NCBI GenBank assembly: GCA_027025615.1
Contig: JALVQM010000143.1
Span: 1 to 6,042, forward strand
Source: Desulfobacteraceae bacterium
Lineage (GTDB): Bacteria > Desulfobacterota > Desulfobacteria > Desulfobacterales > Desulfosarcinaceae
DNA length: 6,042 nt
Direction of reading: 5' to 3'
How positions within the stretch are numbered: the stretch's first letter is position 1; each line of letters starts with the position of its first letter. The notes beneath the pieces were generated by a model. It saw nothing but the letters and a program-made list of their open reading frames with translations. It did not search any database and was not told the origin of the DNA. Both the position numbers and the translations under genes were made by a program. Positions 1 to 5,370 of this stretch are shown in pieces.

Positions 1-1310
1 GAGCTACAATTATCAACTGTAGTTGGGGCAGTGCGTACTACAGTTCCGCTTTGCGCGATACCATGGCCGCTGCAGACGCACTTTTTATCTGTGCTGCCGG
101 AAACAATGCAGGCAATAACGATGCAGTACCTTTTTATCCTGCAAGTTATGACAGTTGGAATGTTTTGGCAGTGGCAGCTACCAATAGCCAGGACAGCCTG
201 GCATGGTTTTCAAATTACGGCAATGTGTCTGTTGATCTTGCTGCACCGGGATCCAATATATACAGTGCCCGGCCCGGCAGGCGTCTTGTTTGGGAAGAAT
301 ATTTTTCCAATGGTCAGCTGGACGGCTGGCAAACCGGTGGTGGTCCGGACACATGGTCTGTGACCGGTCCCGGGGAGGAACCAGGGATCTCCGGTGTGTT
401 GGCCCAGAGTCCGGCAGGAAACTATCTTCCCAACACCGATACCTGGGCGGCGACACCCGGCTTCAGCCTTGCCGATGCTGCTGCGGCCATGCTCACATTC
501 CAGATAATCGGCGAATCGGAAGCAGGTCATGATTTTTTGTATGTTGAAGGCACTACTGATGATGTTAATTGGCTGCCCCTGCGTTTGAAAATTGGCAGCG
601 GTACTCCGGTTGGATCCATATCAGGCACTTTGCCTTTCTGGACCAGGGTAACGGTTGACCTGGGGCGTTTCGATGGCAAACCATTCTGTCGTCTGCGTTT
701 CAGGTTTGTCAGTGATGATTTAAACCAGTCCAGGGGCTGGTACCTGGATGGTTTTCATCTTACAGCATCCGACGAGCAGTCCGGTGGCTATCGCTATTTA
801 AATGGGACTTCCATGGCAGCAGCAGTGGTTACCGGAGCAGCCGCCATGACAGCCGGAACCAATCCAGCCCTCGGGCCCGATGATCTGAAAATGCTACTGT
901 CCAGTGGAGTAGATTCCCTGGATTTTTTGAAAAACGTGGTTGCATCAGGTGGAAGACTTAATGTTTCAACCACGGTTTATCTTGCCGGGTCGGTTGTACT
1001 CAATTCCCGGGCTGCTTCGGAAAGGCAGATCGATCTTGAGTGGGTTATCAATACTGATGTTGTCGATGATTTGACCGTGGAACGCCGCAGCCAGAGCCAG
1101 AAAGATTTTTTCCCTATAGCCAGGGTTTCTCCCGATGCCGGTAGCTTCCTTGATACAGGTTTGATCCCGGGAACAACTTATGTCTACCGGGTGCGTACCT
1201 TGACCAGCGATGGCAAACCGGCTGTTTCCAACCAGGCTACTGCAACTACGCCTTACGTGGGAGGTGCCGGGGGAAGTGGTGGCTGTTTTATCTCGGTGAT
1301 CAATCCATAG
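1..1310 (+). CDS. Secreted subtilisin-family (S8) serine protease, 5' truncated, with inserted beta-sandwich and FnIII-like domain
   Basis: The reading frame is open from base 3; the true start, signal peptide and catalytic Asp and His lie upstream of the window. The oxyanion-hole Asn sits in CAAGNNAGNND (nt 90-122), preceded by the typical INCSWG strand. The catalytic Ser is in NGTSMAAA (nt 801-824; Ser codon 810-812). These are about 236 residues apart, whereas classical subtilisins have about 66, because a domain of about 165 residues (nt ~285-780) interrupts the fold after APGSNIYS. The insert (FSNGQLDGW, GHDFLYVEGTTD, RGWYLDGFHL) resembles the MAM/jelly-roll modules of immune-inhibitor-A (M6) proteins. 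The Pro-His usual after GTSMAA is Ala-Val here. After the catalytic domain comes a fibronectin-III-like module (nt ~975-1250) and a tail GGAGGSGGCFISVINP. It is probably an extracellular or cell-surface peptidase; family identity is sure, substrate unknown. The tail may be frameshifted (see 1287-1420). Confidence 0.93.
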   Translation, partial: ATIINCSWGSAYYSSALRDTMAAADALFICAAGNNAGNNDAVPFYPASYDSWNVLAVAATNSQDSLAWFSNYGNVSVDLAAPGSNIYSARPGRRLVWEEYFSNGQLDGWQTGGGPDTWSVTGPGEEPGISGVLAQSPAGNYLPNTDTWAATPGFSLADAAAAMLTFQIIGESEAGHDFLYVEGTTDDVNWLPLRLKIGSGTPVGSISGTLPFWTRVTVDLGRFDGKPFCRLRFRFVSDDLNQSRGWYLDGFHLTASDEQSGGYRYLNGTSMAAAVVTGAAAMTAGTNPALGPDDLKMLLSSGVDSLDFLKNVVASGGRLNVSTTVYLAGSVVLNSRAASERQIDLEWVINTDVVDDLTVERRSQSQKDFFPIARVSPDAGSFLDTGLIPGTTYVYRVRTLTSDGKPAVSNQATATTPYVGGAGGSGGCFISVINP

Positions 1311-1420
1311 AAGCAGAGTTTTTACAGCAACAGGCGGGCATCCCGGATCCGGCAGGGGGTGTATGGGGGCTTAGCCTTGCTGTTATAGTGTGCCTGTTAA
1401 GTATAGTTGCCGGTGTATAA
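1287..1420 (+). other. Probable out-of-frame C-terminal anchor of the subtilase (frameshift remnant)
   Basis: The subtilase stops at 1308-1310 right after GGSGGCFISVINP. In the -1 frame the sequence stays open to a TAA at 1418-1420 and reads SIEAEFLQQQAGIPDPAGG, followed by about 19 strongly hydrophobic residues (VWGLSLAVIVCLL and on) at the very C-terminus. A Gly-rich linker with one Cys, a short polar spacer and a terminal transmembrane helix is the layout of bacterial C-terminal surface-sorting tails. One missing base would rejoin the frames, for instance a T in the T run at 1286-1289 or a C at 1305-1306. The GGSGGC motif is intact in the upstream frame, so the shift lies after it. The extension overlaps the last codons of the convergent gene by 24 bp. 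It could be a real mutation, a sequencing error or, less likely, programmed slippage. Confidence 0.6.
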
Positions 1421-3037
1421 ACGGGTTATTTCATCCACTTCAAAACTCGGCCAGGGTGCCGGCCTGCCTGCCTGGCGGGCATCGATACCCGTACCTTTTG
1501 CCGTGGCGGTTCCAATTACAGTTGCCGGTATGTCTGCTGCCCCAAGATCTTTGATCAGGCGGGGGCTGTATTCGGGCTTACAGGCTATCAGCAGGCTGCC
1601 CGAGCCGATCAGCCCCAAAGGATCAAGATCCAGGGCCTTGCAGAAAATTGTTGTAGCCCGGTAAACCGGTATCTTGTCAAGGTCAATTCTCAACCTGCAA
1701 CCGCCGGCAGTGGCAAACTCGTCAATGGCAGTAGCTATTCCGCCCTCGGTGACATCATGCATGGCACTGACCTGACCGCTGGCAGCAGCAATTTGTGCTT
1801 CTGGCATTATGCTGATTTTTTCAAGATAGGTAGCTGCTTCGTCAATGATTTGCTTGTCCACACCGCGCTTGATTAGAAGGTTTGCAAACTGACGGGCTAT
1901 CAGGGCGGTTGCTTCAACTGCTGCTTTTTTGGTGACCAGGATAACGTCGCCCGGTTCCATCCTGTTCTTGGTGACCAGTCTGTCAGGGGCAACCGTGCCA
2001 AGCATTGCTGCCGAGACTATGGGACGGGTTACGGCATCGGTTACCTCGGTATGTCCTCCGCACAAGATTATGTTTTCCTGTTGACAGGCTGCATGCAGGG
2101 AAGCAAAAAGTTCGTGGACTTGTCCCGGGGTGATCCCCTCAGGCAAAAGAACTGTTGCCAGCATCCATCGTGGTTTGGCTCCTGCAGTGGCAATATCGTT
2201 GGCATTGACCGCGACTGTGTAACGGCCGACCTGTTCGGTGGCAAAAGTTATCGGGTCGGCTTTGAGAACAACAAGGAGATTGTTACCCAATTCTACTACA
2301 GCCGTATCCTGGCCAGGTCCGGGAGGTACTATTAGTTCAGGGGCCGGCATCTTGAATTCGGAAAGCAGGTCAGCCAGCAGTCTGGCCGGCAGCTTTCCGG
2401 CTGACAGGGGGCGATGCCTTTCAATTATAGGTAGCAATTGGTCCAGCCTGGTAATATGATAATCGCATTTGATCAGGGAGCGCTGTTTGCCGGGCACTGT
2501 GCCGACATCCAGCCAGGTAGTCAGGCACCCGGCCCTGCGGCCGGATTCGGTATCGAACCAGAAGTCACCTACTACCATGATCTGTCGCACAGGTATGTTC
2601 CAGCGCCTGGCAGCTTCCCTGATACCGTCGGGGGCGGGCTTGGGGGCAATTTGATCATCCCGGGTAAGAACCAGATCAAAATCATCCATGGTCAGCCTGG
2701 AGAAATTTTCCAGGGCTAACTGAACACATTCCAGGGTATTGCGGGTCAGGATTCCAACTTTTAGTCCTATTTTCCTGGCATAAAGGACAATCCGCTCAGC
2801 GCCCGGATTAGGTTTGGATTTTGCAGCTCCCTGGCGTTCGAAGTCGTCAAGGGCTTTGCAGGCAGTCTCACGCTTATGCGGGTCTTCAATACTTTCTATA
2901 AATTCAAGGACAGGTTTTTGAGGCGGGCAGCCTATCCGGCCTCGGATTACTGCAAAATCAAGTGCTCCTGGAAAGGTAAGGGTTCCATCAAAATCCAAAA
3001 GCAGGGCATGAACAGGTCTGGCTTCAGGAAGCATCAT
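1397..3037 (-). CDS. Fusion protein: HAD-superfamily phosphatase + AIR synthase-related (PurM/HypE/ThiL-like) domain
   Basis: Numbered from ATG 3037 (546 aa). Residues ~10-180 form a HAD hydrolase with all four motifs: DFDGT (D15, D17), ILTRN (T98), K133 in PKPAP, and GDFWFD (D158, D162). This looks like the phosphoglycolate-phosphatase-type group, so it should be an Mg-dependent phosphatase. After a linker, residues ~214-525 form an AIR-synthase-like ATP-binding domain: GKLPARLL, GPGQD (240-244), VNANDIATAGAKPRW (277-291), CGGHTEV and HDVTEGGIA. The C-terminus lacks the PRIC-type Cys ending of HypE, so this is not a hydrogenase-maturation HypE. Both halves look intact; the joint substrate is unknown. 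The frame opens upstream at a TTG (3079) inside the previous gene, without a ribosome site. The tandem ATG codons at 3037/3034 start just before the HAD core and leave a 32-bp gap to the lipoprotein gene, so I prefer them, although the SD there is weak. Cytoplasmic; probably cotranscribed with the lipoprotein. Confidence 0.9.
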   Translation of the reverse strand: MMLPEARPVHALLLDFDGTLTFPGALDFAVIRGRIGCPPQKPVLEFIESIEDPHKRETACKALDDFERQGAAKSKPNPGAERIVLYARKIGLKVGILTRNTLECVQLALENFSRLTMDDFDLVLTRDDQIAPKPAPDGIREAARRWNIPVRQIMVVGDFWFDTESGRRAGCLTTWLDVGTVPGKQRSLIKCDYHITRLDQLLPIIERHRPLSAGKLPARLLADLLSEFKMPAPELIVPPGPGQDTAVVELGNNLLVVLKADPITFATEQVGRYTVAVNANDIATAGAKPRWMLATVLLPEGITPGQVHELFASLHAACQQENIILCGGHTEVTDAVTRPIVSAAMLGTVAPDRLVTKNRMEPGDVILVTKKAAVEATALIARQFANLLIKRGVDKQIIDEAATYLEKISIMPEAQIAAASGQVSAMHDVTEGGIATAIDEFATAGGCRLRIDLDKIPVYRATTIFCKALDLDPLGLIGSGSLLIACKPEYSPRLIKDLGAADIPATVIGTATAKGTGIDARQAGRPAPWPSFEVDEITRLYTGNYT

Positions 3038-3069
3038 GGGTTTTATTCCAGGGGTAGAAGGAAAAAGGA

Positions 3070-3573
3070 TTAATTCCAACGGTTCGGTATGTATGGAGAG
3101 TAGATTTTAAACCGGCCGTTTTCCAGTTCTTCTACAGTGGTAAACGGGTAATATGAATACCAGATACCGATTGTTTCTCCGCCTGCAGAGAGGATGTAGG
3201 CTCCTTCGGGCTGGAAAAGAGCTTCCCTTTCTGACAGAGGTTCCCATATGTTGCGTATCATCCGTTTAAACTCGGCCGAGCCGTATTCCATCTTCTGCCA
3301 CATTCTGGAAACCTGAACGTATCCCGGCTTGAGGCCGATAACTGCATATGGGACAGTTGAGCGTCCTGTGTAGTAGTAAAGATAGTCACTGGGAAGATTA
3401 CCATTGCTGAACATCCTGGTAACAGTCGTTGAACCGCTGAGGCCTCCATAGAGCCTTCCACAGCCGGAAAACACCAAAACAACAAGGGCAATTCCAAGGA
3501 AAGCTCCTAACTGTTTGATCCTCAGCCCGGCGGTCGGCAGGAATTTTCCCTTTTGATCTATATTTGATGCCAT
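3070..3573 (-). CDS. Small lipoprotein of unknown function
   Basis: This 167-residue protein has a type II signal peptide: a basic N-region (K8, K10, R18, K20), a hydrophobic core (LGAFLGIALVVLV) and a lipobox FSGC with the lipidated Cys at residue 38. Phe at -3 is slightly atypical. Gly follows the Cys and there is no Asp at +2, so outer-membrane sorting is likely in a Gram-negative cell. The mature part of about 130 residues is aromatic-rich, with YLYYYTGR, YAVIGL, MWQKM and IGIWYSYYPFTTVEE. From memory this resembles small uncharacterised proteins with a YYY.G...AIIG...W...GVWYS pattern in Deltaproteobacteria, but I cannot name a function. The longer GTG start (3582) is rejected because a GAGGT ribosome site sits 7 nt upstream of ATG 3573. 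It is the first gene of a probable operon with the HAD-AIRS gene, which begins 32 bp downstream. Confidence 0.85.
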   Translation of the reverse strand: MASNIDQKGKFLPTAGLRIKQLGAFLGIALVVLVFSGCGRLYGGLSGSTTVTRMFSNGNLPSDYLYYYTGRSTVPYAVIGLKPGYVQVSRMWQKMEYGSAEFKRMIRNIWEPLSEREALFQPEGAYILSAGGETIGIWYSYYPFTTVEELENGRFKIYSPYIPNRWN

Positions 3574-3580
3574 GGACAAC

Positions 3581-3585
3581 ACCTC
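3581..3585 (-). promoter_or_regulatory. Ribosome binding site fixing the lipoprotein start
   Basis: On the minus strand GAGGT is followed by a 7-nt spacer and the ATG at 3573. This spacing is ideal, whereas the GTG three codons upstream (3582) overlaps the site and could not use it. Confidence 0.7.
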
Positions 3586-3587
3586 AT

Positions 3588-3725
3588 GTTTTTGTTGTGA
3601 GTCATGCGGTTGCGACTGCTGTAACCCGATCTGGACTTTTTGTAAGAGTATCTGATTTTAGCTGTTTGTAAAACCGCCAAGTTTATAAAAAGATTCCCTC
3701 GTCAGGATTTATCCTGGATTATGCA
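3588..3725. other. Upstream region of the lipoprotein operon; no gene seen
   Basis: No convincing coding frame is present. The stretch is AT-rich around 3660-3700 and should hold the promoter for the minus-strand lipoprotein operon, but I see no well-spaced -35/-10 pair: a TTGGCG and a TAAAAT on the minus strand are only 14 bp apart. A 14-bp dyad at 3703-3716 (CAGGAT-TT-ATCCTG) could be an operator half-site pair; this is a weak inference. Confidence 0.35.
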
Positions 3726-3849
3726 CTTCAAATGCCTGAAAAGAAGTGATTTCATTGAATTATTTCACAGTTAGCCTATGTTTGTTTCCGGACGTGCTTT
3801 CACCCAAAAGGTGAAGTTCAATCGGTGAAAAGTCTTCAGGCATTTGAAG
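3726..3849. repeat. 124-bp segment bounded by a perfect 15-bp inverted repeat
   Basis: CTTCAAATGCCTGAA at 3726-3740 is exactly the reverse complement of 3835-3849. Further in, TTTCATTGAA (3750-3759) partly mirrors TTCAATCGGTGAAA (3817-3830), so the arms continue imperfectly. The centre holds a 6-bp hairpin, TTCACC-CAAAA-GGTGAA (3799-3815). No coding potential is apparent and no flanking direct duplication is evident. It could be a MITE-like or other small palindromic element, or a structured transcript end downstream of the channel operon. Confidence 0.7.
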
Positions 3850-3858
3850 CCGCAAGGG

Positions 3859-3956
3859 GCTCGCTATTTTACCGAATCTGCGTTGTTGTCGGGCAGTTGA
3901 AGTACTAGAGTACGTCTGCCTGCCCTCCGCCTCGCATCTTCGGCAAACTCGCGAGC
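3859..3956. repeat. 98-bp imperfect palindrome, likely a dispersed intergenic repeat unit
   Basis: Two 48-base halves (3859-3906 and 3909-3956) are symmetric around a 2-base centre. The outer arms GCTCGC/GCGAGC and the inner arms GTACT/AGTAC match perfectly about the same axis. By hand count about 31 of 48 positions are complementary without gaps, where about 12 are expected by chance. The element sits 14 bp past the stop of the 105-aa gene, so on the minus strand it would form a long hairpin at the end of the channel operon transcript. It has no T-tract typical of an intrinsic terminator. The sequence reminds me of multi-copy palindromic intergenic repeats in deltaproteobacterial genomes, but only one copy is in this window. 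Confidence 0.65.
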
Positions 3957-3970
3957 TGCAAAATCCGGGT

Positions 3971-4288
3971 TTATTCCTCTGACCAGGGATTGTAGACCTG
4001 GTAACCACCGGTAGCATAATACTTGACCCGGTTACCCTGGTCGTCGACTACATAGATGTTTACCATTTTGCCCTGGCCGTACTCGGAATCTTCAGATTTG
4101 GAAACCTGGAAAAGCTTCCAGGCCGTGCGCCAGGCCACAACGTCGGAATCAAGCGGGGCCTGGTCAGGTTCCGGCATGTAGTCGGTTATTACTTTCCGGT
4201 CGGTTTTAACCTCAAAGTGAACGCGAAAACCTTTTGGTTTCTGGGCCCATCCCCGGTCTATTGCCTTGAGTGCTTCGGCGATTTTCAT
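3971..4288 (-). CDS. Small cytoplasmic protein of unknown function, downstream of the MscS-like channel gene
   Basis: This 105-residue protein starts at ATG 4288 with a strong AGGAG (4296-4300) 7 nt upstream. It has no signal peptide or membrane segment and is rich in charged and aromatic residues. I do not recognise a family. Visible features are an N-terminal amphipathic stretch (MKIAEALKAIDRGW), alternating beta-like segments (FRVHFEVKTD, MVNIYVVDDQGNRVKYY) and an acidic PWSEE end. The gene begins 30 bp after the channel stop on the same strand, so cotranslation from one mRNA is likely, but nothing in the sequence links it mechanistically to the channel. The good ribosome site and clean fit between its neighbours support a real gene. 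The large palindrome lies just after its stop codon. Confidence 0.8.
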   Translation of the reverse strand: MKIAEALKAIDRGWAQKPKGFRVHFEVKTDRKVITDYMPEPDQAPLDSDVVAWRTAWKLFQVSKSEDSEYGQGKMVNIYVVDDQGNRVKYYATGGYQVYNPWSEE

Positions 4289-4318
4289 CTCTGGTCTCCT
4301 GATCCGGCTTAAAATTTG

Positions 4319-5179
4319 TTAGGTTTCATCGCTGTCGTCCATATGGTTAAAAGTATTGTCCGTGGATTGATGACCAGGCTGATCGGCTGAATGGATATAA
4401 ACATAGCGTTGGGGTAAGGCAAAAGCGATCCCTTCATAATCGAAAGTAAGCTTTATTTTTTCCAGCAGGTCACAGCGGGCGGTCCAGTATTTTAGATTGT
4501 TTACCCAGCAACGCCCCCCAACAACCACACAGTCTTCACGCAGGTGGGTTATGTAAACCACCGGCCGGGGTTTGGCCAGCACCCTGGGGTCTTCTATCAT
4601 TACTCTTTCCAGGACTTGCTTGGCTCTCATCAGGTCCTGATCGTAACGGATACGCAGATCGAGGTGAATCCTGCGCGAAGGTGTGATATGGTAATTGATA
4701 AGGTAATCGTTCAAAATCTTGGAATTCGGAATCCATACTGTTTTGCCGTCAAAGGTACGCATGCGGGTATTGAGGAAAGTTGTGGCTTCCACTTTTCCCA
4801 GAAGGTCTCCGGTCTTGATCGTTTGGCCGGGCTTGAAGGGCAGACTTGGGAGGTAGGGTTTGAAAAGCATTATGCCAACCACCACCAACAGCGTTACGAT
4901 GAGCAGGAAGCGTAACAGGTTCAAACTGCTGAATCCCAGTACGCCGGCAGTGACCACAAAAAGAAAGATGTAGAGAACCACGGTGACCACGTTTCTTGCC
5001 ACGGCCGCCTTGGATTTGTCGATACCGGTTTTTTCAAGCAAGGCATCGAGACCCCGCACAAGGTATTTGACGATCAGCAGACCGGCTATCAGAACCACCA
5101 GGCCAAGGATCAGGTCCCGACCATAATCGGTCATAACCAGGCTGATCCGGTCAATTTTTTCCATCAGGGTTTCTTTCAT
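4319..5179 (-). CDS. MscS-family mechanosensitive-type ion channel, divergent pore helix
   Basis: This 286-residue protein starts at ATG 5179 with GGAGG (5184-5188) 4 nt upstream; a second ATG at codon 6 is less well placed. Three hydrophobic segments are visible: TM1 ~21-43, TM2 ~62-83 and TM3 ~86-106. The MscS cytosolic beta domain follows (FKPGQTIKTGDLLGKV ~115-130, TRMRTFDGKTVWIPNSKI ~138-155) and then the alpha/beta vestibule (RIRYDQDLMRAKQVL to ~260, with FALPQRYVYIH). About 23 polar, acidic residues (HMDDSDET) end the protein. Family membership rests on the DGKTVWIPN and PxG signatures and is firm. Unusually, TM3 is Leu/Val-rich (LLRFLLIVTLLVVVGIML) and lacks the Gly/Ala packing pattern and the following TM3b helix of E. 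coli MscS, having KPYLPSLP instead. Gating or conductance may therefore differ. It is an inner-membrane protein, probably involved in osmotic release or ion signalling, and the first gene of an operon with the 105-aa gene. Confidence 0.92.
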   Translation of the reverse strand: MKETLMEKIDRISLVMTDYGRDLILGLVVLIAGLLIVKYLVRGLDALLEKTGIDKSKAAVARNVVTVVLYIFLFVVTAGVLGFSSLNLLRFLLIVTLLVVVGIMLFKPYLPSLPFKPGQTIKTGDLLGKVEATTFLNTRMRTFDGKTVWIPNSKILNDYLINYHITPSRRIHLDLRIRYDQDLMRAKQVLERVMIEDPRVLAKPRPVVYITHLREDCVVVGGRCWVNNLKYWTARCDLLEKIKLTFDYEGIAFALPQRYVYIHSADQPGHQSTDNTFNHMDDSDET

Positions 5180-5370
5180 GGTTCCTCCGGCTAAATTCCG
5201 CTATTTTGATGAGATGGTACGGTTTCATGTTAAGATTCATATATGGTTTTCAACACCTGGAGCAGTCGGACAATTAAAGAGCAACACAGCAGCCGGCAAA
5301 CAGAGTGAAGGTTGGATAAGGTAAAGTCTTCATGGGTTCCAAGGTTTCTTGACCGTCTTACATATCATAA
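5180..5370. promoter_or_regulatory. Divergent intergenic region with promoters for the channel operon and the exported protein
   Basis: The channel gene (minus) and the exported-protein gene (plus) diverge from this 191-bp stretch, so it should carry both promoters. For the channel, minus-strand TTGAAA (5248-5253) and TAACAT (5227-5232) lie 15 bp apart, a weak sigma70-like candidate. For the plus gene, TTGACC (5349-5354) is too close to the AT-rich TATCAT (5363-5368) to be a standard promoter. No repeats or RNA gene seen. Confidence 0.4.

Noticed and set aside
31..363. 110-codon plus-strand open frame inside the subtilase gene
   Set aside because: It lies in another frame over strongly conserved protease motifs; its peptide looks like an out-of-frame translation.
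178..532. Open frames on the minus strand and in a second plus frame within the subtilase
   Set aside because: They are shadows of the conserved protease frame with no motifs of their own.
1343..1352. CCGGATCCGG palindrome between the convergent genes as a terminator
   Set aside because: It is only 10 bp, has no loop or T-tract, and falls inside the probable frameshifted tail of the subtilase.
1397..2400. HypE (hydrogenase maturation) identity for the AIRS half
   Set aside because: HypE proteins end in a PRIC-type Cys that receives the carbamoyl group; this protein ends in TRLYTGNYT, and no hydrogenase gene is nearby.
1407..3073. Several plus-strand open frames opposite the HAD-AIRS gene
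   Set aside because: They are antisense to a frame with complete catalytic motifs; none has a good start site or recognisable domains.
3070..3079. TTG start at 3079 for the HAD-AIRS gene, overlapping the lipoprotein stop
   Set aside because: No ribosome site precedes it, and the added 14 residues lie before the HAD core; the tandem ATG at 3037 is simpler. It cannot be fully excluded because the ATG also has only a weak SD.
3760..4017. 85-codon open frame on the minus strand across the intergenic repeats
   Set aside because: It overlaps the end of the well-supported 105-aa gene and runs through the palindrome; the peptide is low-complexity, Arg/Ser-rich, and has no domain-like pattern.
4544..4915. 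123-codon plus-strand open frame opposite the MscS-like gene
   Set aside because: It is antisense to conserved channel sequence; no ribosome site or domain seen.
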